NCBI GenBank assembly: GCA_963823735.1
Contig: CAWGMO010000001.1
Span: forward strand, 434,001 to 498,000
DNA from: Actinoallomurus sp963823735
GTDB lineage: Bacteria > Actinomycetota > Actinomycetes > Streptosporangiales > Streptosporangiaceae
DNA: 64,000 bases
Direction: 5' to 3'
Below the pieces are notes generated by a model. That model had not been told where the DNA came from. It ran no database searches and saw only the letters and a list, made by a program, of their open reading frames with translations. Shown here in pieces: positions 9,042 through 17,588 of the stretch. The position numbers and the translations under genes are program-made. The stretch's first letter is position 1, and each line of letters begins with the position of its first letter.

Positions 9042-9521
9042 ATGATGGTGGAAACGAGTCAGGCCACGCGGTCGGTCTTCGTAGCAGGCCCGTTCAAGAA
9101 CGCGATCGACCCCGTCACCGGGCTGGTCAACACCCATCTGAGGTCCCGTCTGGAGGCCGTCCTCGAATACTTCGACGCCGCCGACTACGTCATCTACAAC
9201 TCCCACCGGCGCGAGTCGTGGGGAGCGGCCATGCTCACGCCGGACGCCTGCACGGAGCTCGACTACGCCGAGATCAGCGGCGCCGACCTGTTCGTCGCGT
9301 TCCCGGGTGAGCCGGCCTCGCCCGGGACGCACATCGAGATGGGCTGGGCGTCGTCCCTCGGCAAGCCGATGATCCTCATCGTCGACGGGCTGGAGACCCA
9401 TTCGTTCCTCGTCCGTGGGCTGCACACCGTGGCGTCGGCCCAGTACATCGACGCCGCGGAGATCCCGCAGCTCGTCGCCGAGCTCGACCGGGCCGTGAAG
9501 ACGGCCTTCGCCGAGACCTGA
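9042..9521 (+). CDS. Nucleoside 2-deoxyribosyltransferase-fold protein (CMP N-glycosidase-like candidate)
   Basis: 159 residues with the NDT signature order: FVAGPF near the start, a central DYAEISGADLFVA strand, then SPGTHIEMGWA with the catalytic-type Glu, and SLGKPMILI. A good AGGAAGG ribosome site precedes the double ATG at 9042/9045. NDT homologues in peptidyl nucleoside antibiotic clusters (BlsM, MilB) hydrolyse CMP or hydroxymethyl-CMP to free cytosine base; others act in nucleotide salvage. Being the last gene of the operon and next to a glycosyltransferase favours a biosynthetic base-releasing role, which remains inference. Confidence 0.75.
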   Translation: MMVETSQATRSVFVAGPFKNAIDPVTGLVNTHLRSRLEAVLEYFDAADYVIYNSHRRESWGAAMLTPDACTELDYAEISGADLFVAFPGEPASPGTHIEMGWASSLGKPMILIVDGLETHSFLVRGLHTVASAQYIDAAEIPQLVAELDRAVKTAFAET

Positions 9522-9530
9522 GCCGATCCG

Positions 9531-9558
9531 GGCCCGCCGGGCGTCGTCCCGGCGGGCC
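9531..9558 (+). terminator. Hairpin terminator after the first biosynthetic operon
   Basis: Perfect 11-bp GC stem (9531-9541 with 9548-9558) and a 6-base loop, ten bases past the stop of the NDT-fold gene. No T run follows, which is common for actinobacterial terminators. Confidence 0.65.
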
Positions 9559-9663
9559 GGGTCCTCCCACAGCCGGCACCTATCTGAAAAACCGCGCTCA
9601 ACAGAGTGTCAAGGTCAGAGGCAAGGGTTCGGCCAGAACGCCTCATAGGTGAACCCAGAGGCC

Positions 9664-9694
9664 TTGCGTTGGTTACCGCCGTGATCACTATGAT
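9664..9694 (+). promoter_or_regulatory. Possible promoter ahead of the mini-ORF and acyl-CoA dehydrogenase
   Basis: TTGCGT (9664-9669) and TATGAT (9689-9694) resemble -35 and -10 boxes, but the 19-base spacer is long. The surrounding 9,590-9,825 stretch is clearly less GC-rich than the flanking genes. Weak support; the -10 box is the better half. Confidence 0.3.
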
Positions 9695-9737
9695 CCCTAG
9701 GTTGCCCCGGTTACTGACGATTTGCGAGGAGGTTCAT

Positions 9738-9788
9738 GTGAGCGACTCCTTAACCACAAATCGGATATTTAGGGCGCTCGGTAACTAA
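9738..9788 (+). CDS. 16-codon mini-ORF with strong ribosome site and a TTA codon (possible leader peptide)
   Basis: GTG at 9738 lies 5 bases after a full GAGGAGG Shine-Dalgarno (9726-9732). The frame encodes 16 residues (ending RALGN) and stops with TAA at 9788, 37 bases before the acyl-CoA dehydrogenase start. Codon 5 is TTA (9750-9752), the rare leucine codon that makes translation depend on bldA tRNA in streptomycetes. Size and place suggest a regulatory leader or a small peptide. No known family is recognised and a chance ORF cannot be excluded. Confidence 0.4.
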   Translation: MSDSLTTNRIFRALGN

Positions 9789-9825
9789 CTTCTCTTACTG
9801 GCCCCTGACGCTGAGAGCGAATTTC

Positions 9826-11322
9826 ATGAGCACGGATCCTCTGTCCCTGCCTGCGGACGACTTCATCGCGGGCATCGCAGCGGTCGCGTCGCGGTTCGAC
9901 AGCGCGACCTATCCGCAACAGAACCTTCCCCCCGACGACTGGACACTGCTGGTGAAGGCCGGCGTACTCCTTCCGGTCCTGCCCGAGGACCACGGAGGCC
10001 GCGACAGTCACGTCGAGATGTGCCGGGTCGTCGAGACCCTCTCGGAGTGGAACCTTCCGCTCGGCATGTACACCACGATCATCACCGGCGTCGCGCTGCG
10101 GCCCATCGCGCTGTGGGCGGGCGAGGAGGCCAAGAACGAGGTCCTCCCGCTCTTCGCCGGCGACGACCCGATGATCGCCGGCTTCGCCTCCACCGAACCC
10201 GGCTGCGGATCGGCCATGTCCAGCATGACCACCACCTTCGAAGAGGTCGAGGGCGGCTACCACATCCGCGGCCGCAAGCACTGGCAGGCCTTCAGCCTGA
10301 CCGCGCACTGGTGGCTGGTCAGCGCGAAGAACGACGACGACGGCCGCGAGTACGGCTACTTCATCGTCAAGCGCAGCGAAGGGTTCCGTACGGCCCAGCG
10401 GTACCAGCCCCTCGGCCTGCAGCTGATCGACTACGGCGTCAACGACATCGACGCGGTCGTCCCACGGCACCGGCGGATCGGCGCCGCCGGGGGCAGCCTC
10501 AAGCCCATGGTCGAGATGCTCATGTCGTCGCGCGCGCTGATGGCCGCGATGGGATGCGGCTTCCTGCGGCGCGTCAGCCGCGAGGCGCACGCGTACGCGG
10601 ACACCCGCAGGATCGGCCCGGCGCCGCTGTCGGCGATCCGCTTCGCCCGCTACCGCCTGGCCCACATCGACACCTCGTACACGGTCTGCGAGGCGCTCAA
10701 CCACTACCTGCAGAACACGCTGGACATGAAGGCCGACATGCTGCCGTCGTTCCCGGCGGTCCAGGCCATCAAGACGGTCGCGACGGAGCGCATGCTCAGC
10801 TCGGCGCACCACTACCAGCAGCTCGTCGGCGGCGAGGGGTACCGCTGCGGCTCGCCCACGAACGTCTCGGCCCAGGCGTTCCTGGACGCGCGCGTCTACA
10901 CCATCTTCGACGGCACCAACGACCTGCTCAGCCAGCAGCTCACCGAGTACTGCCTGGCCCGGCTGGATGGCAAGGACCTGAGCTCGTTCCTGGCGGAGTG
11001 GCCGCTCACGGCGGAGGGCGTCACCGCGCACAACCCGGACCTGAACTTCCTCGACGACGAGCTCGGCCAGGAGCACCTGGTGCTGGCCGGCCGCGCCATC
11101 GGCTACCTGTTCGCCATCACCCAGGTCATGAATTGGGCGGCCGAGACCGGCGCCGACGCGGAGCGGGCGCGGGCGGCGATCGAGTTCCTCAAGGCCGACG
11201 TCATCCGCGTCGCCGGGGAGTTCGACCTGCTGGCCATGGACGTCATCGCCGCCGACGACGAGGTCCCCCAGGCGGTCAGGACCGAGGCGTCGAAGTCGGT
11301 TCCCGTTCCCGCCGGGGCGTGA
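9826..11322 (+). CDS. Acyl-CoA dehydrogenase family flavoprotein
   Basis: 498 residues. The N-terminal helical domain, the FAD-contacting ASTEPGCGS stretch (about residues 123-131) and GRKHWQ, and a C-terminal helical domain with YQQLVGGEGY and DGTNDLLSQQ (the family's nucleotide-binding and late motifs) mark the acyl-CoA dehydrogenase superfamily. The protein is about 100 residues longer than typical enzymes owing to a C-terminal extension. Acyl-CoA or acyl-carrier substrates are possible; whether it belongs to the biosynthetic operon to its left or is a stand-alone gene is uncertain, since a terminator and a 300-base AT-richer gap separate them. Confidence 0.85.
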   Translation: MSTDPLSLPADDFIAGIAAVASRFDSATYPQQNLPPDDWTLLVKAGVLLPVLPEDHGGRDSHVEMCRVVETLSEWNLPLGMYTTIITGVALRPIALWAGEEAKNEVLPLFAGDDPMIAGFASTEPGCGSAMSSMTTTFEEVEGGYHIRGRKHWQAFSLTAHWWLVSAKNDDDGREYGYFIVKRSEGFRTAQRYQPLGLQLIDYGVNDIDAVVPRHRRIGAAGGSLKPMVEMLMSSRALMAAMGCGFLRRVSREAHAYADTRRIGPAPLSAIRFARYRLAHIDTSYTVCEALNHYLQNTLDMKADMLPSFPAVQAIKTVATERMLSSAHHYQQLVGGEGYRCGSPTNVSAQAFLDARVYTIFDGTNDLLSQQLTEYCLARLDGKDLSSFLAEWPLTAEGVTAHNPDLNFLDDELGQEHLVLAGRAIGYLFAITQVMNWAAETGADAERARAAIEFLKADVIRVAGEFDLLAMDVIAADDEVPQAVRTEASKSVPVPAGA

Positions 11323-11326
11323 CCGG

Positions 11327-11358
11327 GGCAGGTGCCGCCCGGCCGGGCGGCACCTGCC
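11327..11358. terminator. Bidirectional terminator palindrome
   Basis: Perfect 32-base palindrome (16-bp arms) exactly between the stops of two convergent genes at 11322 and 11361. Confidence 0.8.
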
Positions 11359-11360
11359 GG

Positions 11361-11942
11361 TCAGCCGGGCGAACCCTCGCGGCGCTGGATCCGCTGCATC
11401 AGCTCGGCGGCCTGCTCCTTGATGAGGTTCAGGCCGGGGTGACCCCACGGGCGCGGCTCACGGTCGATCACGCAGACCGTCCCGAGAGTCGTGCCCGTAC
11501 GGTCGATCAGCGGGGCTCCGAGGTAGGTACGGATGGCGAGCTTGTCGACGACCGGGTTCCCGGCGAACCGCGGGTAGTCGCACACGTCGTCCAGGACCAG
11601 CGCCTTGCGCCGTACGACGACATGCGGGCAGAACCCGTGGTCCAAAGGCACCTCCCGGCCGATCTCCACCGGGCCGGCCATCGTCGCGGACGGCCCCGAG
11701 TCGATGTAGAGCCCGCTGAGGTACTGCTTGTCGGTGATGAAGTTCACGAACGCGAACGGCGCGTGGCGGGCCCCGGTGAGGCTGCGCGCGGCCTCGGCGA
11801 GGTTACGCGCGAACGCGTCGAACTCCTGATCGGGCCCCAGCCCCAGACCGATTTCGCGCAGTCGCGCCGCCCGCTGGGGCGCCTCCTGGTCCCTGGGCAC
11901 CAGGAGATGGCCGCTGGGGTCGCTTGCGGGGTCGTACGTCAC
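11361..11942 (-). CDS. GAF-domain sensor protein, fifth member of the conservon
   Basis: 193 residues made almost entirely of one GAF domain (about residues 40-185), with typical strands such as FAFVNF, CPHVVV and YLGAPLID and a GTVCVID core. Such stand-alone GAF proteins bind small ligands or chromophores. It is the last gene of the leftward conservon operon, 33 bases after the GTPase gene, in the position where many conservons carry a cytochrome P450. A role as ligand-sensing partner of the CvnABCD complex is inferred from linkage. Confidence 0.8.
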   Translation of the reverse strand: MTYDPASDPSGHLLVPRDQEAPQRAARLREIGLGLGPDQEFDAFARNLAEAARSLTGARHAPFAFVNFITDKQYLSGLYIDSGPSATMAGPVEIGREVPLDHGFCPHVVVRRKALVLDDVCDYPRFAGNPVVDKLAIRTYLGAPLIDRTGTTLGTVCVIDREPRPWGHPGLNLIKEQAAELMQRIQRREGSPG

Positions 11943-11975
11943 GGAGGGCTCCCTGTATGGCGGGTCGGCGGTTGG

Positions 11976-12557
11976 CTAGGCGGGACTGACGGGCACGGCG
12001 GTGAGGAGATGCTGGATGAGCGCCCGCAGCACGGAGGTCGCCGAGCGGCCGTCACGCGCGTCGCAGAGCACGATCGGCACCCGCTCGTCGAGTTCGAGGG
12101 CGGCCCGCACCTCATCGGGCTCGTAGTGGAACCCGCCGTCGAACTCGTTGACCGCGACGAGGAACCGGATACCGCGGTTCTCGAAGAAGTCGACGGCGTC
12201 GAAGCACGCCTGCAACCGGCGGGTGTCGGCCAGCACGACCGCTCCCAGCGAGCCGGCCGACAGCTCGTCCCACATGAACCAGAACCGCTCCTGCCCGGGC
12301 GTACCGAACAGGTAGAGCACGATTCCGTGCTGTTCGATGGTGATGCGGCCGAAGTCGAGCGCGACGGTGGTCTTCGTCTTCTGTTCCACGCCACTGAGGT
12401 TGTCGGTGCCCACGCTGGCCGTGGTGATGAGCTCCTCGGTGTTGAGGGGCTCGATCTCACTCGCCGCGGCGACGAAGGTCGTCTTTCCGACGCCGAAGCC
12501 ACCCGCGATCAGGATCTTGACCTGGGTGGGGAACACCTCAGATTCGTTGTAGGCCAT
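11976..12557 (-). CDS. cvnD: Conservon GTP-binding protein CvnD
   Basis: 193-residue small GTPase. The P-loop GGFGVGKTT spans residues 19-27, a DFGR/GTPGQE switch II region follows (about residues 70-90), and a NEFDG guanine-specificity loop lies near residue 141. These match the MglA/Gtr-like proteins of actinobacterial conservons, which form a membrane-associated complex with CvnA-C resembling a G-protein-coupled system. It overlaps the DUF742 gene upstream by 20 bases. Confidence 0.93.
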   Translation of the reverse strand: MAYNESEVFPTQVKILIAGGFGVGKTTFVAAASEIEPLNTEELITTASVGTDNLSGVEQKTKTTVALDFGRITIEQHGIVLYLFGTPGQERFWFMWDELSAGSLGAVVLADTRRLQACFDAVDFFENRGIRFLVAVNEFDGGFHYEPDEVRAALELDERVPIVLCDARDGRSATSVLRALIQHLLTAVPVSPA

Positions 12558-12909
12558 CGAGCAGCTTCTCCAGTAGTACTCGGTCGTTGAGATCGGCCGC
12601 GGGGCGCGGGGCTCGCATGGTCATCGCGTCGCTTTCCACCAGGTCGGCGAGGAGGACTTTGGCGACCATCACCGGGAGCTTCATGTGCGCCGCCACTTCG
12701 GCGACCGAGGTAGGGGTATGGCAGAGTCCGTGCGCCTTGGCGTGCTCCGGCCCGAGGGCCGAAGGCGACGGACCCTGCGCCAGGACCAGGGACAGTAGAT
12801 CGAGTTCGATGGTGGGACGGGTGCGGCCGGAGCTCACCGTGTACGGGCGTACCAGGGGTCCGGCGGCGTCATCCAGCCAGATCTCGTCCTCACCCGCTGT
12901 CATGTTCAC
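12538..12909 (-). CDS. cvnC: Conservon DUF742 protein CvnC
   Basis: 123 residues with the DUF742 layout: an N-terminal GPLVRPYTVSSGR-like motif, a middle winged-helix-like part with SVAEVAAHM, and C-terminal LLEKLLDGLQRI. It starts inside the end of cvnB (ATGA overlap at 12906-12909). DUF742 proteins bridge the kinase-like CvnA and the GTPase CvnD in conservons. Confidence 0.92.
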   Translation of the reverse strand: MNMTAGEDEIWLDDAAGPLVRPYTVSSGRTRPTIELDLLSLVLAQGPSPSALGPEHAKAHGLCHTPTSVAEVAAHMKLPVMVAKVLLADLVESDAMTMRAPRPAADLNDRVLLEKLLDGLQRI

Positions 12910-13337
12910 GGATTTCGGTGGGCCGGCGCGGTCGCGATCGGCCGGGCCGCGGTGTCCAGGAACGGCCGTACCGCCCTGATCAGCCTCGCCATCTCGAAGC
13001 CGATGACGGCCGGGTCACCGTCACCTCTGGCCAGCACCGCGAGGACCGAGTTGAAACCGGCCCACGAGATGAACAGCTGGCTGTGCTTGAGCTCCGCCAC
13101 CACTTGGCGGACCTCGTGGCTGTCGTCGAACTTGTTCCCCGCGCTGCGCGCCATGGAGAAGAGCCCTGAGGCGAGTGCTGCGAGCTGTTCCGCGCTGACG
13201 CGGTCCAGGCCGTGGGAGGCTTTCACCATCCCGTCAGAGGACAGCAGCACGCTGCCCCGGATGACGGGAACCTCCTCGGCCAGCCCCCTCAACAGCCAAG
13301 CGAGATCCTGAGCCTGGTTAGGGGAGACAGCGCTCAA
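12906..13337 (-). CDS. cvnB: Conservon roadblock/LC7 protein CvnB
   Basis: 143-residue roadblock/LC7 domain (dynein light-chain-like), typified by the GSVLLSSDGM beta hairpin around residue 27 and the GLFSMARSAG helix. In conservons this protein is the likely GTPase regulator of CvnD. It lies 30 bases downstream of the cvnA stop and overlaps cvnC by four bases. Confidence 0.92.
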   Translation of the reverse strand: MSAVSPNQAQDLAWLLRGLAEEVPVIRGSVLLSSDGMVKASHGLDRVSAEQLAALASGLFSMARSAGNKFDDSHEVRQVVAELKHSQLFISWAGFNSVLAVLARGDGDPAVIGFEMARLIRAVRPFLDTAARPIATAPAHRNP

Positions 13338-13367
13338 TGGACGCTCCTTCTAGATTCGTGTGTTTCG

Positions 13368-15098
13368 TCAGCTGGTGCCGTCGGCGCCGGCCGCCGGCAC
13401 GTCGGACTCCTGGCCGCTGCGCATACCGCGCTGGAACGCCGCCATCAGGCCCGGATTCTGGTCGGAGCACGGATCGTCGTATCCGAGGTCGGGAGCGTTG
13501 AGCAGCTCCGGCGCCAGGTTCGCCTGCGCGTGACGCCGCGGCAGCGAGGGGCGCTCGCCCGCCTGTGCGTCGACGCTCGGCTTCGCCGGGCGCAGCGCTT
13601 CCGGCGCTCCGGCCTTCGGTACGCCCGCGACCGGGTGGTCGCCCGTTCCCACTGCGGGTTGTTCGGCCGTACGCGCGGCGGCGTGCTCGTCGTCGGCGCG
13701 TACGGTGGCCCGCGCGCCGTTGGCGGAGACGAGCGCCGCCGCGGTCGGTGCGGTCGGCGCCGCGAGACCCGCGGGCACCGCCTGGGCCGGCGAGGCGATC
13801 GGCCCCGTCGGGGCACCGGTCAGGGCCGGTACGGGCTCCGGCGCGCTCAGCCGCTGCTCGTCCTCCTGCGCCTCGGACCCGATGAGCTCCTGCGGCACCA
13901 CGACGATCGCCTGGGTGCCGCCGTACAGGTTGGTCTGCAGCCGCACCTCGACGTTGTGCCGCCGCGCGAGCGAGGAGACGACGAGGAGGCCGATGCGGCC
14001 GTCCTGCAGCATCTCGTCGATGTCGATGCGGCCGAGGTCGGCGAGCAGGTCGTTCAGCTGGCGCTGGCTGTCGCGCGGGATGCCGAGGCCGCGGTCCTCG
14101 ACCTCGATGGCCAGGCCGGCGGTGACGGCCTCGGCGCGCAGGAGCACCTGCGTGTGCGGCGGGGCGAACTTGGTGGCGTTCTCGATGAGCTCGGCGAGCA
14201 GGTGGATGACGTCCGCGACGGCGCTGCCGTCGAGGGTGCCCTCGACGGACGGCACGACCTTGACGCGGTTGTAGTGCTCGACCTCGGCGATCGCCGAGCG
14301 CAGCACCTCGTACACGGTCACCGGCCGGCTCCACTGGCGCCGCGACGCGGCACCCCCGATCACCGCGAGGCTCTCGGCCTGGCGGCGCATGCGGGTGCTG
14401 AGGTGGTCGACCTTGAACAGGCCCTTGAGGAGGTCGGGGTCCTCGACCTGGTTCTCCAGCTCGTCGAGACCCTGGATCGCGCGGTGGGAGAGCGTCTGCA
14501 TACGGCGGGCGAGGTTGACGAAGACCTCGACGCGCTGGTCGGCGCCTTCGGCGGCCCCGCCGCCCGCCGCTTCGAGGACGGCGTTCCAGGCTTCGTTCTG
14601 CGCCTTCTGCACCTCGTACGCGAGGTGCATGAAGGGGTCACGGCCGTCGGCGGGCGGGAACTCCATGCGGCGCGGCGCGACGGGCTCGGAGTCCCTGACC
14701 CGCGCGGCCAGCTCCTGGAGGTCCTTGCGGCCGCGTCCGATGAGCATCCCGAGGTCCGCGAGGCGCCGCTGCACGTAGTCCTGGCCGCGGGCCGGCTGGC
14801 CGATCAGCCGCTGCTCCCTGCGCGTCGCCGAGTCCGCACCGAAGATCGCGGCGGCGAGGACGGCCACCGCGCCGACCGCCGCCGCGACCAGCACGATGCG
14901 CGCGGCCACGGTGGATTGATCTGCTAACAGCAGGACGATGACCGCGACAAGCCCGAGGAAGGCCATTGCGGCCGTGGGCAGGACCGATACGTAAAGGTGA
15001 TAGGCACGTATGCTGTTCGAACCACGGGCGTGTGGCCTGCCGTGTCGTCTGACTTCCTGGCGTTCGTCGCCAGCAACAGGCAGGGTGAATTCCGGCAT
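13368..15098 (-). CDS. cvnA: Conservon sensor histidine-kinase-like protein CvnA
   Basis: About 576 residues from the ATG at 15098 (an upstream in-frame start at 15143 is possible but lacks a better ribosome site). Two transmembrane helices lie near residues 35-80. A helical region is followed by a HATPase_c domain with LIENATKFAP (N box) and DRGLGIP (G1 box), but no clear phospho-acceptor histidine of the HisKA type, as usual for CvnA. The C-terminal 150 residues are Pro/Ala-rich and low-complexity. It heads the operon cvnA-B-C-D-GAF. Confidence 0.9.
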   Translation of the reverse strand: MPEFTLPVAGDERQEVRRHGRPHARGSNSIRAYHLYVSVLPTAAMAFLGLVAVIVLLLADQSTVAARIVLVAAAVGAVAVLAAAIFGADSATRREQRLIGQPARGQDYVQRRLADLGMLIGRGRKDLQELAARVRDSEPVAPRRMEFPPADGRDPFMHLAYEVQKAQNEAWNAVLEAAGGGAAEGADQRVEVFVNLARRMQTLSHRAIQGLDELENQVEDPDLLKGLFKVDHLSTRMRRQAESLAVIGGAASRRQWSRPVTVYEVLRSAIAEVEHYNRVKVVPSVEGTLDGSAVADVIHLLAELIENATKFAPPHTQVLLRAEAVTAGLAIEVEDRGLGIPRDSQRQLNDLLADLGRIDIDEMLQDGRIGLLVVSSLARRHNVEVRLQTNLYGGTQAIVVVPQELIGSEAQEDEQRLSAPEPVPALTGAPTGPIASPAQAVPAGLAAPTAPTAAALVSANGARATVRADDEHAAARTAEQPAVGTGDHPVAGVPKAGAPEALRPAKPSVDAQAGERPSLPRRHAQANLAPELLNAPDLGYDDPCSDQNPGLMAAFQRGMRSGQESDVPAAGADGTS

Positions 15099-15258
15099 CG
15101 GCGTCCTAGATACGGGGGGATCCGGTCGACAAGCACCGGTCACAATACTGAGTAATCGGCAGCAACATGGACCTAGCGTCTAATTGACGGTCGATTCAGT
15201 ACTCCGTAGACACATGCCCATCTGCCCTAATTGCCGAATTTGCCCGTCCTGACATCCG

Positions 15259-17100
15259 TCAGTTCGCGGCATCCTCCCAGGGGATCTCCACGATGAGCGT
15301 GGTTCCGTCGCCGGCCGGGCTCGTGATCTCCATTCGCCCGCCGAGGGCGTTGACGCGGTCGGTGAGGCCGGTGAGGCCCGAGCCGCGGCTGTGGTCGGCC
15401 CCGCCGATCCCGTCATCGCGGATCGTGACGCGTACGTACTCCTCGCTCCGGGTCAGATCGATGTCGACCTTCGTCGCGCCGGCGTGCTTGGCCGCGTTCG
15501 TCAGCGCCTCGGACACGACGTAGTAGATGGTCACCTCGACGGGCTCCGGCAGCGGCAGCTCGGCCGAGACGGTCACGCCGACCTCGATCGCGGAACGGCG
15601 CGCCAGCACGCTGAGAGCGGTCCTGAGGCCGCCGCGGCTGAGGATCGCCGGATGCAGGCCGCGTGAGATCTCCTGCAGCTCCGCGACGGCACCGTCCATC
15701 GCGCGTACGGCGTCGGAGATCTGATCCTTGATCTCGGGCAGCTCCGGCGGCACCGCGGTCTCGATCGCCCGCAGCCGCAGCCCGATCGAGACCAGGTGCT
15801 GCTGCGTCCCGTCGTGCAGGTCGCGTTCGATACGGCGGCGGGTCTCGTCGGTGGCGGTGACCACACGGGCCCGCGAGGCGATCAGGTCGGCGTGGCTCTG
15901 GGCGTTCGCGATGGCCGTGGCCGCGAGCTCGGCGAACTCGAGCATGTGCTCCTCGATGTCGGCGGGAAGCGGCTCGGGCGTGCTCGACGAGGCGATCGCC
16001 ACGCCCCACAGGTCCTTGCCGACCATGATCGGGCAGCCCACGGAGGAGACGACCCCGCGCTCGCGCAGCTGGGCGGTCAGCGCCCCGTTGCCGTTGTAGC
16101 TCTCGACCCGCCCCGGCACCCTCGTGTGGAACACCAGGTGGGAGACGGTCCCCTCTTCGAGCTTCCAGCGCGAGCCGGAGGGGACGATCTCCTCGTAGTT
16201 CCAGGAGCCGGCCGTGATCAGCGTCGTGCCGTCCTCTTCGTAGTGGGCGATCACGGTGTTGTCGGTGCCCAGCACATGGGCCATCTCCCGCGCCACCGCG
16301 TCGAACACCTCCGAGGGCGGCACGCTGCGCGCGATCAGCGTCGCGAGGTTCCGCAGCGCGGCCTGCTCGTCGGCGATCCGGCGGAGCTTGTCGTAGTTGG
16401 CCCGCGCGGTGCTGATGATCTCCTCACGCTCACGTGCCGCCCGCAGGGCCGACTCCAGCGACGGCACCGCCCGCTCCCGCAGCCGCCGCAGCGTCGGCTT
16501 CGTCAGGTCGGCCGGTACGACGAGCGTCGTGAGGGTCCCGTAGTCGCGCAGCGGAAACGTGGCGTGCGCCTCATCGGCGGTGAACGCCCCGGGCTCGAAC
16601 CTGGCCGACGGAAGCCCGAGCGTACGTTCGAGCTGCCGCGCGGCGGCGGGCAGCGTGGCCTTCACGTCCGGCGTGCCCTGAAGGAGATCGGCGAGCCGCG
16701 CGGACAGGTCGGCGTCGGTCCGCGCGTCGACCTCGTCACCCAGCGACCGGACCAGCAGGGCGACCGCGGCCGCCAGGCACGCGACGACGAGAAAGATCGC
16801 CAGAGTCGCCAGGAAGCCACCCGTGGCGGGCCGCAGACTCCAGTCCGGCCCGACGACCGCGAGATCGAACGCGACCGCGCCGGCCACGGCGGTGGCGAGC
16901 CCCAGCCCGACACCCCACATGTACGGGACGAGCAGCAGGCCGGGCAGGTAAACCGAGATCAGCACCTGAACGGGCGTGACACGCCTGAGCAGCACCACGA
17001 GCAGGGTCTCGGCGGCCGTACCCAGAATCGCGATGAGAACCCCCATCGCGAACGCCGGCCGTACGGAGCGCTGTCGCAGCGCCAGAGACCTCAGACTCAT
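15259..17100 (-). CDS. Membrane sensor histidine kinase with GAF domain (NarX/DevS-like)
   Basis: 613 residues from ATG 17100. The first 130 residues hold four hydrophobic segments resembling the KdpD-like DUF4118 membrane domain. A coiled linker, a GAF domain (about 265-420), a HisKA_3 dimerisation domain with the phospho-acceptor His in ERDLHDGTQQ (about residue 440), and a HATPase_c domain with SEALTNAAKHA and DDGIGG follow. No response regulator is adjacent, so it is an orphan kinase in this window. Upstream of the conservon it is transcribed in the same direction, 160 bases away, probably independently. Confidence 0.9.
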   Translation of the reverse strand: MSLRSLALRQRSVRPAFAMGVLIAILGTAAETLLVVLLRRVTPVQVLISVYLPGLLLVPYMWGVGLGLATAVAGAVAFDLAVVGPDWSLRPATGGFLATLAIFLVVACLAAAVALLVRSLGDEVDARTDADLSARLADLLQGTPDVKATLPAAARQLERTLGLPSARFEPGAFTADEAHATFPLRDYGTLTTLVVPADLTKPTLRRLRERAVPSLESALRAAREREEIISTARANYDKLRRIADEQAALRNLATLIARSVPPSEVFDAVAREMAHVLGTDNTVIAHYEEDGTTLITAGSWNYEEIVPSGSRWKLEEGTVSHLVFHTRVPGRVESYNGNGALTAQLRERGVVSSVGCPIMVGKDLWGVAIASSSTPEPLPADIEEHMLEFAELAATAIANAQSHADLIASRARVVTATDETRRRIERDLHDGTQQHLVSIGLRLRAIETAVPPELPEIKDQISDAVRAMDGAVAELQEISRGLHPAILSRGGLRTALSVLARRSAIEVGVTVSAELPLPEPVEVTIYYVVSEALTNAAKHAGATKVDIDLTRSEEYVRVTIRDDGIGGADHSRGSGLTGLTDRVNALGGRMEITSPAGDGTTLIVEIPWEDAAN

Positions 17101-17218
17101 ACCACACTGTAACCGTCCCCCAAAAGCCGTTCGCCGGTTAGATGGTGCGCCGGGCGGGGTGAGGCCCGGCACACCATCACGTCAGCCCGGACCAGGTGGT
17201 GCCGTTAGCCTAAGCGCC

Positions 17219-17569
17219 ATGCGTCCGGTGACCGCGGTGATCCTCGACCTGTGCTGTGTGATGGCGTTCGTGCTGATCGGACGGGCCGGGCACAGCGAGG
17301 GTGAGACCGTCGCGGGGATCCTGACGACGGCCTGGCCGTTCCTGGCGGGACTGCTGATCGGCTGGGCCGCGACGCGGGGGTGGCGGCGGCCGGCGTCGCT
17401 CGCCGGTACGGGCGTCGGGGTGTGGCTGGCGACCGTCGCCGGAGGGATGGTGTTGCGCGTGATCTCCGGTCAGGGGATCGCGGTCACCTTCGTGCTGGTC
17501 GCCCTGGTCTTTCTCGGGCTGTTCCTGCTCGGCTGGCGCGCCCTGGCGTACCGGCGCGTGGCGACCTAG
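17219..17569 (+). CDS. DUF3054-family small membrane protein
   Basis: 116 residues with four predicted transmembrane helices and short connecting loops. The sequence order (DLCCVMAF, RAGHSEG in the first loop, a TAWPFLAG helix and GWAATRGW) matches the actinobacterial DUF3054 family of unknown function. It starts at ATG 17219 with no strong ribosome site. It is divergent from the sensor kinase. Confidence 0.8.
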   Translation: MRPVTAVILDLCCVMAFVLIGRAGHSEGETVAGILTTAWPFLAGLLIGWAATRGWRRPASLAGTGVGVWLATVAGGMVLRVISGQGIAVTFVLVALVFLGLFLLGWRALAYRRVAT

Positions 17570-17588
17570 GAAAACCCTCGACGGCCGA

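Noticed and set aside
7625..9043. Long open frame antisense to the glycosyltransferase-like gene (similar long antisense frames at 20656-23082, 45687-48248 and 54961-56967)
   Set aside because: Arg/Gly/Ala-rich translations without domain motifs, exactly opposite well-supported genes; an effect of high GC at third codon positions.
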